Positions 9,605-17,746 of a stretch of DNA of 33,624 nucleotides are shown one piece after another. Under the pieces are notes generated by a model. That model was not told the DNA's origin. It made no database searches and saw nothing but the letters and a program-made list of their open reading frames with translations. Every line of letters starts with the position of its first letter. The stretch's first letter is position 1. Position numbers and translations under genes: made by a program. The stretch lies in the NCBI GenBank assembly GCA_029261065.1, contig JAJDCB010000009.1:1-33624 (forward strand). Reading direction: 5' to 3'. This DNA is from Candidatus Omnitrophota bacterium (lineage in GTDB: Bacteria > Omnitrophota > Gorgyraeia > Zapsychrales > Zapsychraceae).

Positions 9605-10858
9605 TTATGAGACCAAAGCTTCCATGGCTTGTTCTATTTTGACAAGTTTAATCTCAGATGTCCTACGACACTTAATTTCAACCTCGCCATTAGCCAAATT
9701 TTTCTTACCCACAATCAATCTTTTTGGAATACCGATAAGATCAGCATCATTAAACTTAAATCCCGCCGTCTCATCACGATCATCAACTAAGACATCAAAA
9801 CCTTTAGCGGTTAACTCTTGATAAAATCTATCAGCCAACTCATTTATCTCTGCAGACTTATCTCCACCTGCAATAGGAATAATTTCGATATCAAATGGAG
9901 AAACGCATTCTGGCCAAATAATTCCTTTTTTGTCGTTATTGGTTTCGATGATCGCAGCAATCACGCGGCTCACGCCAATGCCATAACAACCCATAATCAT
10001 AGGCTTCTGCTGACCATCTTCATCAATAAAAAAAGCTTCCTGAGCGGCACTATATTTTGTTCCCAACTGAAAAATATGACCTAATTCAATAGCAACTTGT
10101 TTTTCTAACTTACCTTTCTTACAAGAAGGACAATCTCGACCTTCCACCTGAGTTTCGCCGGCTCCTTCATAATACTGACATGAAGGACAATGATAAATCG
10201 TATCTTCGCCAATAGCTGCAGGCACTAAAAATTCATGCGAAACATCGCCTCCCATGGCACCAGAATCAGCTGCAATAATTGCAACATCAAGCCCACAACG
10301 TTTAAAAACATTTTTATAAGCTTGGTACATACGATCATAATTCTTTTTCAAACCTTCAACATCACGATCAAAACTATAAGCATCTTTCATGATAAATTCA
10401 CAGGCGCGAACGATGCCAAAACGTGTTCGTAGCTCATCTCTAAATTTGGTTTGAATCTGATAAAGACAAACAGGTAACTGCCTATAAGATTTGACAAAAC
10501 TTCCCACTAAATCCGTAATAATTTCTTCATGCGTAGGCCCTAAACACATCTCACGACCACGATTATCTTTAAACTTAATCATGACCTCATCTAAAACTTG
10601 ATCCCGTCCGGTCTTCTTCCATAATTCTATAGGGTGCAGAACTGGTAAAAACAATTCTGTTGCACCGGCCTCTTGCATTTCGTCTCGAATAATATCTTCA
10701 ATTTTCTTTAAGACCTTAAGTCCTAAGGGTAAATAAGAATACACACCCGAGGTAAGCATATGAACAAGCCCTGCTCTTAACGAAAGTTGATGACTAATAG
10801 CCTCCGCTCCAATAGGAACATCTTTTAACGTTGGAATAAAATATTTCGACCAATACAT
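9605..10858 (-). CDS. proS: Prolyl-tRNA synthetase lacking the INS editing domain
   Basis: This class II synthetase charges tRNA-Pro. At 417 residues it is about 150 shorter than the usual bacterial type (about 570). Motif 1, motif 2 (FRDELRTRFGIVRACEFIMKD, split at 139-159), the GHIFQLGTKYS block (260-270), motif 3 (GCYGIGVSR, 290-298) and the anticodon-binding domain are all intact. Between motifs 2 and 3, where the roughly 180-residue INS domain that hydrolyses Ala-tRNA-Pro normally sits, only about 20 residues remain. The flanking CxxC pairs (C224/C227 and C243/C246), normally on either side of INS, are brought close together and could form a small zinc-ribbon-like knob (inference). INS-less ProRS enzymes are known and usually rely on separate ProXp/YbaK-type editors. 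The gene lies 5 bases after cpaF and 2 before rimP. Confidence 0.95.
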   Translation of the reverse strand: MYWSKYFIPTLKDVPIGAEAISHQLSLRAGLVHMLTSGVYSYLPLGLKVLKKIEDIIRDEMQEAGATELFLPVLHPIELWKKTGRDQVLDEVMIKFKDNRGREMCLGPTHEEIITDLVGSFVKSYRQLPVCLYQIQTKFRDELRTRFGIVRACEFIMKDAYSFDRDVEGLKKNYDRMYQAYKNVFKRCGLDVAIIAADSGAMGGDVSHEFLVPAAIGEDTIYHCPSCQYYEGAGETQVEGRDCPSCKKGKLEKQVAIELGHIFQLGTKYSAAQEAFFIDEDGQQKPMIMGCYGIGVSRVIAAIIETNNDKKGIIWPECVSPFDIEIIPIAGGDKSAEINELADRFYQELTAKGFDVLVDDRDETAGFKFNDADLIGIPKRLIVGKKNLANGEVEIKCRRTSEIKLVKIEQAMEALVS

Positions 10859-10863
10859 AATGT

Positions 10864-12132
10864 TTACTCTGTAAAAAACCCTTGTGGGACATCAATCATT
10901 CGTTTAGCAAATTTCGAATAAAAACTAGGAAATTTACGGTTAAAAGCCCAATCACCCAAGACATCCCCCTCTGCGGAAGCTCCTTGTTGTTCAAAATAAA
11001 AAATGTCATTCATAGCAACTCTTCCAGTATTTTCATCATGAATGATATCAGAGACTGCCGTTACTCTTCTTTTTCCATCTGGAAATAACTCGATATGAAC
11101 AATGATATCAATGGCACGTGCGACCTGTTTACGAATCTCATCCGTACTTAAACGAATACCTGTCATAAGCATCATCGTAACCATGCGATTAAAACAATCT
11201 TCTGTTGTCTCAGCGTGAACGATCGCAAGCGATCCGCTGTGTCCACTACTAATAGATTGAATAAGATCCAAAATTTCCTCACCACGAACCTCACCTACAA
11301 TAATACGATCAGGACGCATCCGTAGGGAGTTAACAAAAAGTTCCGCCATCGTAATTTCCCCTTTACCTTCAATGTTCGAAGGCTTGGTGCAAAGCGTAAC
11401 CACATGATCCTGAAGTAAACGCAACTCAGGGGTATCTTCAATCGTTATAATTCGTTCATGGGAGGGGATGTGTCTAGAGAACACATTAAGAGCTGTTGTT
11501 TTACCAGCCCCAGTAGAACCACAAAAAACTACATTAAATTTGGCTTTCATCGCAAGAATCAAGAGAGTTGCAATATTTTTATCAAGCATTCTTAAATCCA
11601 ACAAGTCATCTACCGTACCAATATCATCCTTAAACTTTCTAATCGTCATAACAGGACCAATGAGCGAACAAGGAGGCAAAATAACATTAACACGTGACCC
11701 ATCGGCCATAGAGAAGTCAACATAAGGAGACGATTCATCCACGCGTTTATTTGTTCCCGAACTGGCTAAAATTTTCTGAATAGTATGATTAAGATGCCTG
11801 TTATCATCAAAATGAACATCTGTCTTTGTGATACGACCTTTTTTCTGAATAAAAATTTCGTTATACCCATTAATCATGATTTCCGTAATATCCTTATCTT
11901 CCATCAAAGGACGCATAGGACCTAAACTAATCACCGCCGAAACAATATTTCTAATTAACATCGCTCGTTGATCAACCGTAATCTTTAAATTCTGAGAATT
12001 ACACAGCTCAGCAATAGCATTATCAACGAATTCTCTTAACTGATCTTCTTTTAAAACGTCTTTAGCCTTAAGAAAATCCGTATTATTTAATAAATACCTA
12101 TTAACTTCTTCGATTGTATTATCATCTAACAT
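10864..12132 (-). CDS. cpaF: CpaF/TadA-type secretion ATPase (orphan)
   Basis: The 422-residue protein is a VirB11/PilT-superfamily hexameric ATPase of the CpaF (Tad pilus / type II-IV secretion) branch. It has an N-terminal all-alpha domain with the CpaF-typical [19 protein letters not shown] (71-89). This is followed by Walker [10 protein letters not shown] (205-213), the Asp box [10 protein letters not shown] (228-237), Walker [10 protein letters not shown] (276-284) and the His box [12 protein letters not shown] (296-307). It also has a C-terminal extension beyond the usual core (about 385-422). In Tad loci it powers pilus assembly beside cpaE, tadB and tadC, none of which is present here. 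It sits between rseP and proS with a good GGGAGG Shine-Dalgarno at its ATG. The partner platform proteins must be elsewhere, or the protein has another role. Family is certain; substrate is unknown. Confidence 0.9.
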   Translation of the reverse strand: MLDDNTIEEVNRYLLNNTDFLKAKDVLKEDQLREFVDNAIAELCNSQNLKITVDQRAMLIRNIVSAVISLGPMRPLMEDKDITEIMINGYNEIFIQKKGRITKTDVHFDDNRHLNHTIQKILASSGTNKRVDESSPYVDFSMADGSRVNVILPPCSLIGPVMTIRKFKDDIGTVDDLLDLRMLDKNIATLLILAMKAKFNVVFCGSTGAGKTTALNVFSRHIPSHERIITIEDTPELRLLQDHVVTLCTKPSNIEGKGEITMAELFVNSLRMRPDRIIVGEVRGEEILDLIQSISSGHSGSLAIVHAETTEDCFNRMVTMMLMTGIRLSTDEIRKQVARAIDIIVHIELFPDGKRRVTAVSDIIHDENTGRVAMNDIFYFEQQGASAEGDVLGDWAFNRKFPSFYSKFAKRMIDVPQGFFTE

Positions 12133-12183
12133 GATTCTATTCCTCCCATGTCATAAGGCTTTTTAAAAGCTATTACGTAGCTT

Positions 12184-13572
12184 CTAATTAACCTTTTTGA
12201 TCAGGTTTCCTATCGATTCAAAAAGACCTATGCGGTCAAAATCTATATAAAAAATAAATAAGGCTAAAGCAATAATGGCCACTAATCCTGTATAAGAGAT
12301 AAGCTCTTCAATTTTTGCCGGTAATTCTTTTCCACGAACTTTCTCAATGGCTAACAAAAACAAATGCCCTCCATCCAAAGGAATGACTGGCATTAAATTA
12401 AATATGGCAAGACTGGCACTTACAAGGCCAAGAATATAGATAAAATGATTTAAACCCATCTCAGCGGCCGTTTTGACAACAGAAAAAATCATGACAGGCC
12501 CGCCCACACCATCGCGTGCAGCCATAGAACCTGTTAACATCCAATAAACGGCTTTACAGGTCATAACCGTTATATCGGCAATTTCATCATAAGACATTTT
12601 TAATGACGTTAAAAAATTAAATTTGTATGTCACTAGATCTGTCGTGGGTCCTACTGCGATAAAATGTAAAACTTTCTTCTCACCCTTATCTTCCACTTCC
12701 CTTTTCTTCGCCACAACCGTCTTTGTTAAAATTTGGTCATCACGCTCAATTTTAAGCTCAATATTCTCTGTTGCAGATTGCGTGATATTTTCATGTAAGG
12801 TTATCCAATCATTAACACCCACTTGATTAACCTCAACAATACGATCGCCTTCCTTTATTTCCGCTAGGTCAGCAGGACCTTCCTTTTCAACAAAACCAAC
12901 AACATTTGAATAAGGACTCACACCTATAGTTCTAACTTCTCTTATTTGCCCAAATAAATTACTTCGTTCTTCTACCTTTGGTTGAATTTGTTTTTCTAAA
13001 ATTTTTCCATCGCGCAATACTTTGAATTGAATTGTGTCTTTATTTGAATTTGCAATATTAATTTTTAACTTTGACCACCCATAAATCTTTTTAGAATCGA
13101 TTTCTAAAATAGTATCGTTAATCATCAATCCAGCTGTGTGTGCTGGATCGCCTTTTATCAAGCCACCTACTTTAGCTTCATCGACTTGCATGCCCAACAT
13201 AAACAAAAACACAAAACAAACATAAGCTAAAACAAAGTTGATCAAAGGGCCATTAAATATAATAAGGGCTCTTTGCCCAACTGTTTTAGAAAAGAACTCA
13301 TCCTTCGCGCCCTTACATTTAGATCGCTCATCCCCTGCCATGCGAACAAAACCACCTAAGGGGAGCAGTTTTAACATATAATTTGTACCATTATAAACTT
13401 TAGAATAAAGTGTTGGTCCAAATCCTATAGCAAACTCATCAACCCTGACGCCACATTTCTTTGCTGTAATAAAATGACCCCATTCATGGACGGAGATCAA
13501 TATCCCTAAAAAAATAGCAAAAACGATAGTTCCTTGTAGATTTGAAAAAAGTGATTCTATCATAGTAGTCAT
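12184..13572 (-). CDS. rseP: Site-2 zinc metalloprotease RseP
   Basis: RseP is a membrane-embedded protease that cleaves anti-sigma factors and signal-peptide remnants within the bilayer. The 462-residue protein matches E. coli RseP in length. It has HEWGH in the first transmembrane helix (29-33), two tandem PDZ-like domains (about 125-210 and 215-300), and the second active-site motif N-L-M-P-V-I-P-L-D-G (392-401). Hydrophobic helices lie near residues 15-30, 100-120, 375-395 and 430-450. It lies in the conserved uppS-cdsA-dxr-rseP order. No strong Shine-Dalgarno is seen at the ATG (13572); a second in-frame ATG lies three codons in. No anti-sigma factor gene is adjacent, so its substrate is unknown here. 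Confidence 0.95.
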   Translation of the reverse strand: MTTMIESLFSNLQGTIVFAIFLGILISVHEWGHFITAKKCGVRVDEFAIGFGPTLYSKVYNGTNYMLKLLPLGGFVRMAGDERSKCKGAKDEFFSKTVGQRALIIFNGPLINFVLAYVCFVFLFMLGMQVDEAKVGGLIKGDPAHTAGLMINDTILEIDSKKIYGWSKLKINIANSNKDTIQFKVLRDGKILEKQIQPKVEERSNLFGQIREVRTIGVSPYSNVVGFVEKEGPADLAEIKEGDRIVEVNQVGVNDWITLHENITQSATENIELKIERDDQILTKTVVAKKREVEDKGEKKVLHFIAVGPTTDLVTYKFNFLTSLKMSYDEIADITVMTCKAVYWMLTGSMAARDGVGGPVMIFSVVKTAAEMGLNHFIYILGLVSASLAIFNLMPVIPLDGGHLFLLAIEKVRGKELPAKIEELISYTGLVAIIALALFIFYIDFDRIGLFESIGNLIKKVN

Positions 13573-13630
13573 TACTGACTTAATTTCGGCATTCGAAAAA
13601 AGTCATTCCTTTCCTAAAATTAGGAGTTTT

Positions 13631-14785
13631 TTAAAGACTTATTAATGCCTGCGCTTCTTCTCGCGACCATTGATCAGCATTATTTATATCTTTCAAACTT
13701 GGATTTTTAACTATTTTATGTTTTTTTACAATTTTCTCAACAATTTTGTAAATCTTTGTAAATTTTATTTTACCTTCTAAATAAGCATCAACAGCTACTT
13801 CATCAGAACCATTAAGGACGCTTGGTAATGTCCCACCTTTCTTGGCCACATGAAAAGCTAAGCTCAAAGAAGGAAATTTTTTCAGATTTGGCTTTTGAAA
13901 TGTTAGACTTTTAAGTTTAACAAAATCCAATCCCTTTAATCCAGTGGACAATCGGTGAGGATAAGATAACGCATATTGTATCGGGATCCTCATATCCGTA
14001 ATTCCTAATTGTGCTAAAATAGATCCATCACAAAATTCCACCATCGAATGGATAATGGCCTCTGGATGGACCACCACTTCAATATCACTTATTTTAAGAT
14101 CAAACAATCTTTGCGCTTCAATGACTTCAAATCCTTTATTCATCAACATCGCCGAATCAACCGTAATTTTTGCTCCCATCTTCCAACGGGGATGCTTAAG
14201 AATCTCAGCGACTCTTAATTGATCAAACTTATCCTCATCAACATCTAATAAAGCGCCACCGGAAGCTGTAAGATGAATCTTTTTAATATCATTGCCCTCA
14301 CGTGCCTTAAGACATTGAAAAATCGCGCTTTGCTCGCTATCAATGGGAATAATCTGAGCTTCATATTTCTTAGCCTCACTCATAAGAATTTCACCTGCAA
14401 CAACCAAAGCCTCTTTGTTGGCAGGAGCAATCATTTTCCCAGCACGAACAGCACTTAAAAACGGTTTTAAGGCAGCACTTCCTCTCATGGCGATAACGAC
14501 AATATCAACATCTTTTAAACTCGCCAAATATTCCAAATCATTGTTTACGCTTAATATTTTTGTGCGATTGCCCGCCACATTCTTTTTTAAATAACTCATC
14601 CCCTTATCACTCACAGCAACATATGAGGGCTGAAATATTTTTATCTGTTTTTCAAGGAGCTTAAAATTATTATAGGCTGACAACCCAACGACTTTAAACT
14701 GCTTTGAATGCCGTTGAATAATTTTTAAGGTATTAATACCAATAGAACCCGTGGATCCTAAAATAACAATTTTTTTACATCTCAT
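13631..14785 (-). CDS. dxr: 1-deoxy-D-xylulose 5-phosphate reductoisomerase
   Basis: DXR converts DXP to methylerythritol 4-phosphate with NADPH, the committed step of the MEP isoprenoid pathway. From the ATG at 14785 the protein has 384 residues. It shows the nucleotide-binding ILGSTGSIG (8-16), ANKEALVVAGE, the metal/substrate segment IPIDSEQSAIFQCL, LTASGGAL, HPRWKMGAKITVDSAMLMNK and VVHPEAIIHSMVEF. An open frame extends 14 codons upstream into cdsA, but MRCKKIVILGSTG is the family start. It supplies precursors for the UppS product made two genes upstream. The enzyme is cytoplasmic and complete. Confidence 0.97.
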   Translation of the reverse strand: MRCKKIVILGSTGSIGINTLKIIQRHSKQFKVVGLSAYNNFKLLEKQIKIFQPSYVAVSDKGMSYLKKNVAGNRTKILSVNNDLEYLASLKDVDIVVIAMRGSAALKPFLSAVRAGKMIAPANKEALVVAGEILMSEAKKYEAQIIPIDSEQSAIFQCLKAREGNDIKKIHLTASGGALLDVDEDKFDQLRVAEILKHPRWKMGAKITVDSAMLMNKGFEVIEAQRLFDLKISDIEVVVHPEAIIHSMVEFCDGSILAQLGITDMRIPIQYALSYPHRLSTGLKGLDFVKLKSLTFQKPNLKKFPSLSLAFHVAKKGGTLPSVLNGSDEVAVDAYLEGKIKFTKIYKIVEKIVKKHKIVKNPSLKDINNADQWSREEAQALISL

Positions 14786-14799
14786 AAGAGTATCAAACG

Positions 14800-15618
14800 T
14801 TATCCATGAACAAGATAACTCAACCAAAAATAAAATGCCGGTGCTGAAAACAATAAACTATCAATACTATCCAGAACACCACCTAAAGCCGGCAACATTT
14901 TTCCTGAATCTTTCACCTGACAATCTCTTTTAATTAAAGATTCTGATATATCGCCCAACTGTCCTAAACCACCAAAAAAAGCACCAAAAAATAATAACTG
15001 CCAAACAGCCAAATTCAGCTCAGCCGGCAAAAATGATTGCGTTAATACAGCAGTGACACTACTAAAAACAAAACTACCAAGACTTCCCTCAATAGTTTTA
15101 TTAGGACTAACACGTGGCAACAAAGGATGTTTTCCATAACGACTACCAATTAGTAAAGCCCCAATATCGCCCATCTTTGTAACAAGCAAAATAAAAGCCA
15201 ACAATTTCATTCCTTCAACACCAGGAGCAAAAAAACGAATTTTTATCAAATAGCTGAATAACCAAGAAACATAGAGAACACCAAATAATGTTGTCGATAT
15301 CCCAACGATGGCATTCTCATTATCTTTACGTGCTAATTGCAGTATAAAAATAGTAACAAAAACTAAAACAATAAATAAAAGCTCCCATCGCTTTGTCGGT
15401 TCAAATTGCAAATAAGTTGCAATGGGAATTAAGACACCAATGGCAATGCCTGTGTAGGAGTAAATTGGAATTCCTTTTTTCTTAACCAAATAAAAGAATT
15501 CGTATAACCCCCCGATAATCAAAGCCAGCAAAACAATAAAAAAAGCAACCTTACTTAAGACCGCAAAGGCCGAAAGGGTAATCATAACTGCTGAGCTAAA
15601 AAAACGATCTTTATTCAT
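14800..15618 (-). CDS. cdsA: Phosphatidate cytidylyltransferase (CDP-diglyceride synthase)
   Basis: CdsA makes CDP-diacylglycerol from phosphatidic acid and CTP, feeding phospholipid synthesis. The 272-residue protein is very hydrophobic with about seven or eight membrane segments. The C-terminal signature runs from S227 to D253 as SLIKRDCQVKDSGKMLPA followed by LGGVLDSIDS. The K-R and K-D elements and both later Asp residues (D250, D253) are kept. Two positions of the common proteobacterial pattern differ: Leu245 where His is usual and Ser251 where Arg is usual. Such variants exist in other diderm phyla as far as I recall, so I treat it as a functional enzyme. The start is an ATG at 15618. 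It lies 65 bases after uppS. Confidence 0.93.
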   Translation of the reverse strand: MNKDRFFSSAVMITLSAFAVLSKVAFFIVLLALIIGGLYEFFYLVKKKGIPIYSYTGIAIGVLIPIATYLQFEPTKRWELLFIVLVFVTIFILQLARKDNENAIVGISTTLFGVLYVSWLFSYLIKIRFFAPGVEGMKLLAFILLVTKMGDIGALLIGSRYGKHPLLPRVSPNKTIEGSLGSFVFSSVTAVLTQSFLPAELNLAVWQLLFFGAFFGGLGQLGDISESLIKRDCQVKDSGKMLPALGGVLDSIDSLLFSAPAFYFWLSYLVHG

Positions 15619-15683
15619 TTTACTGCCATTTTTTAAACTACATAGGTTACGGCTAACTTCGCCCTTCTTGTAAATGACAAATA

Positions 15684-16415
15684 CTATTGAGCGGTTGTTG
15701 AGTGCCCAAAACGCCTATCCCGGTTTTGATAATCAATTATCGCTTTATTAAATTCTTCAACCGAAAAATCAGGCCAATATATATCAGTAAAATAAAGTTC
15801 TGCATATGAAAGTTGCCAGAGTAGGAAGTTACTTATTCGCTTTTCTCCTGAAGTGCGGATAAGTAAATCCGGATCAGGCAAATTTTGTGTATATAAATTA
15901 CGACTCACTAACTCTTCATTAATATCTTCAACATTAACAACACCCTCTTGAACTTTTTTCGAAATATCACGAATAGCATCAACAATTTCTAAACGCGAAC
16001 CATAATTAAACGCGAGATTGATAATCATACCTTCATTATCTTTGGTTTCTTCATTTGCAACATGCATAGCTTTAATGACGGATTCAGGTATTCGTTCACG
16101 TCGACCAATAATTTGAAATTTCGTATTTAAGTTTTTAAGTTTTTTTAATTTAGCCTGTAAAACAGCTGTGATTGTTTCCATTAAGCTTCTTACTTCATGT
16201 TCCGGGCGATTCCAATTCTCAGTTGAGAAGGTAAAAAGTGTCATAACTTTTACACCAAGTTCAGATGAATAATCAATGAGCTCTTCGACACGTTTGACAC
16301 CAGCAATGTGACCTTCTGTGCGCGAAAGATTTCTTTCTTTAGCCCAACGCCCATTACCATCCATGATAATAGCAACATGCTTTGGAATTCTCGTTTTGTC
16401 GATATCAATATCCAT
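15684..16415 (-). CDS. uppS: Undecaprenyl diphosphate synthase (cis-prenyltransferase)
   Basis: UppS condenses isopentenyl diphosphates into undecaprenyl diphosphate, the lipid carrier for peptidoglycan and O-antigen. The 243-residue protein has the active-site segment HVAIIMDGNGRWAK (13-26) with catalytic D19, FTFSTENWNRP, DLLIRTSGEKRISNFLLWQ (about 188-206) and the distal FTDIYWPDF. It is first in the uppS-cdsA-dxr-rseP group and lies downstream of the intrinsic terminator at 16453-16483. No convincing promoter is seen in the roughly 45 bases between that terminator and the ATG, and the Shine-Dalgarno is weak (AAGG about 11 bases away). Expression may depend on read-through or on a promoter type I cannot recognise. 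frr and pyrH, often just upstream in other bacteria, are absent. Confidence 0.97.
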   Translation of the reverse strand: MDIDIDKTRIPKHVAIIMDGNGRWAKERNLSRTEGHIAGVKRVEELIDYSSELGVKVMTLFTFSTENWNRPEHEVRSLMETITAVLQAKLKKLKNLNTKFQIIGRRERIPESVIKAMHVANEETKDNEGMIINLAFNYGSRLEIVDAIRDISKKVQEGVVNVEDINEELVSRNLYTQNLPDPDLLIRTSGEKRISNFLLWQLSYAELYFTDIYWPDFSVEEFNKAIIDYQNRDRRFGHSTTAQ

Positions 16416-16452
16416 AAACTTTATCGCCTTAAAATTTTTTGAAAACTTCTAT

Positions 16453-16483
16453 ATAAATAAAATGGGGGATTATGAATCCCCCA
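16453..16483 (-). terminator. Rho-independent terminator after the OmpA-like/coiled-coil unit
   Basis: On the minus strand a perfect 9-bp stem, TGGGGGATT paired with AATCCCCCA, closes a 3-base CAT loop (16463-16483) and is followed by TTTTATTTAT (16453-16462). It is the only textbook intrinsic terminator I found in the window. It separates the coiled-coil gene (stop at 16530) from uppS (start at 16415). Confidence 0.85.
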
Positions 16484-16529
16484 CCGTTTAGCTCCATAGA
16501 AAATTTTAAAGGACTTAGCTTTACTACAT

Positions 16530-16904
16530 TTAAAGCTCTTCGCCTTCAGGCCGAAAAATGCTAGTCCCAGCGGTCATGGCTTGCAAATCTTTGATCCTTG
16601 CGTCTAACTCTTTATTCATTATCGTTATTTTATCAAGCCTTGATTTTAAATCTGCATTTATACTATTAACTTGTTCCAATGACTTCTCTAACGTCTCTTT
16701 CTTACTTTTTGACCTTGTTAACTCCGTATCTAAAGAACCTACTTTCGCATTGGCTATCGTTAAATTTTCCTCAGCCGTCATACGAATAAACCGCTCTTTA
16801 TTTAAATCATCCTGAGCTACCATCGCATTTTGATTATAATGAACAGCCAAACCACAACTTAATGCTAATAACACAATAATCAAAATTATTAAAACAATTC
16901 TCAC
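16530..16904 (-). CDS. Small membrane-anchored coiled-coil protein, unknown function
   Basis: I do not recognise a named family. The protein of about 124 residues has an N-terminal hydrophobic segment (VRIVLIILIIVLLALSCGLAV). It continues as a charged, heptad-like alpha-helical region (about residues 30-108: KVGSLDTELTRSKSKKETLE and onward) typical of a coiled coil, and ends with a short tail FRPEGEEL. A Cys after LALS could be a weak lipobox, so it is either a membrane-anchored protein or a lipoprotein. A perfect AGGAGG at 16912-16917 is only 1 base from an ATG at 16910 but 7 bases from the GTG at 16904, so GTG is the likelier start. It follows the OmpA-like lipoprotein by 41 bases and ends before the terminator. 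It probably works with that protein at the envelope. Confidence 0.75.
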   Translation of the reverse strand: MRIVLIILIIVLLALSCGLAVHYNQNAMVAQDDLNKERFIRMTAEENLTIANAKVGSLDTELTRSKSKKETLEKSLEQVNSINADLKSRLDKITIMNKELDARIKDLQAMTAGTSIFRPEGEEL

Positions 16905-16911
16905 GGACATG

Positions 16912-16917
16912 CCTCCT
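16912..16917 (-). promoter_or_regulatory. Perfect Shine-Dalgarno indicating a GTG start for the coiled-coil gene
   Basis: AGGAGG on the minus strand is followed after 1 base by ATG (16910), too close to be used efficiently, and after 7 bases by an in-frame GTG (16904). The spacing selects the GTG. Confidence 0.65.
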
Positions 16918-16945
16918 GTTAAACTGTTAGTAAACCCAACAAGCT

Positions 16946-17557
16946 CTATCGACCTTCTTTCATTGTTTTAGGTAAGATAACAATTTCAACACGACGATTC
17001 TTCTGTCGCCCCTCTTTTGCCGCATTACTGGCTACAGGGTGATGCTCACCAAAGCCTGTTGCAGACAAACGAATAGGATCTACTTTTTTACCGTTCTCAA
17101 GATAATGTAGAACACTCAAGGCTCTTGCTGTAGAAAGCTCCCAATTTGATTTCCAACCAGAATATTTGATAGGGACGTTATCTGTATGTCCTTCGACACC
17201 AACATTGTGATCACGTACCGTTGTATTTAAAACGCGTGCGACTCGATCCAACTTCCCCAAAGAATCTTTTCTTAACTCAGATTTCCCAGAAGCGAACAAA
17301 ACCTCAGCCACAAAAGTTATAACAAGTCCCTTTTCTAGGTTTTCAACTACAATAGAACCGTCTTTAATTTCACTTTTTAGCCGCTCTTCTAATTCCAGCT
17401 TGGCTTTTTCTAAATCTGTCAATTCACGTTTTAATTTTGAAATCTTTTCAACGTCAACACGCCTTCCCTTTTGAAAAACAAGAGTACAGCCACTAAACAT
17501 AAAACTTAGGCAAACAATTCCAATTATTGATGTTAGAAATGACCTTCTGTGACGCAT
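16946..17557 (-). CDS. OmpA/MotB-like peptidoglycan-binding lipoprotein
   Basis: The 203-residue protein begins with a positively charged signal peptide (MRHRRSFLTSIIGIVCLSFM) and a lipobox-like FSGC with Cys24, indicating a lipoprotein. Residues 35-66 form a short charged coiled-coil. The C-terminal OmpA-like domain (about 75-195) contains VGVEGHTDNVPI (119-130), NWELSTARALSVLHYL (138-153), the GFGEHHP turn and KNRRVEIVI, the conserved non-covalent peptidoglycan-binding residues. The sequence style is closer to MotB-type than to Pal. It has no flagellar neighbours and no membrane channel segment, so a stator role is not supported. AAGGAGG lies 5 bases before the ATG at 17557. A promoter at 17651-17679 drives it. 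It probably tethers an envelope membrane to the cell wall (inference). Confidence 0.88.
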   Translation of the reverse strand: MRHRRSFLTSIIGIVCLSFMFSGCTLVFQKGRRVDVEKISKLKRELTDLEKAKLELEERLKSEIKDGSIVVENLEKGLVITFVAEVLFASGKSELRKDSLGKLDRVARVLNTTVRDHNVGVEGHTDNVPIKYSGWKSNWELSTARALSVLHYLENGKKVDPIRLSATGFGEHHPVASNAAKEGRQKNRRVEIVILPKTMKEGR

Positions 17558-17650
17558 AATGGCCTCCTTATAGTGATACAAATTTAAGCCAAAAATAAAC
17601 TTATTCAGAAATAGTTGTCTTACGGTGAGTTACAACGAAGACTGTATGAC

Positions 17651-17679
17651 ACATTAACATAGCGTACTTTTAAAGTCAA
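17651..17679 (-). promoter_or_regulatory. Sigma70-type promoter for the OmpA-like lipoprotein unit
   Basis: On the minus strand TTGACT (17674-17679) is separated by 17 bases from TAATGT (17651-17656), which is preceded by the extended -10 dinucleotide TG. Transcription would start near 17644, giving a leader of roughly 85 bases before the lipoprotein ATG. Confidence 0.7.
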
Positions 17680-17746
17680 GAAAATTATAGGTACTTATGC
17701 ACCCAATAATATAGTCTTTGATAATTATATTATTTATATAAGTGTC

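Noticed and set aside
12133-12183. Hairpin AAGCTA/TAGCTT just after rseP as a terminator before cpaF
   Set aside because: The stem is short and AT-rich, and the following bases are A-rich rather than a T-run, so it is not a convincing intrinsic terminator.
13570-13612. Possible 8-codon leader peptide (ATG with AGGAAAGG upstream, stop just before rseP)
   Set aside because: Too short to support; no codon bias or attenuator structure, and chance short frames are common in AT-rich spacers.
13612-13625. Palindrome TCCTAA-TT-TTAGGA between dxr and rseP as a terminator
   Set aside because: The loop is only 2 bases, the stem is 6 AT-rich pairs and no T-run follows on the minus strand.
16416-16462. 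A promoter for uppS between the terminator and the uppS start
   Set aside because: Only loose TATATA-like words were found, with no acceptable -35 box at 16-18 bases, so it is not listed as a feature.
16946-17557. Flagellar stator protein MotB
   Set aside because: It has a lipobox signal peptide rather than the MotB transmembrane helix with its channel Asp, and no motA or flagellar gene is nearby.
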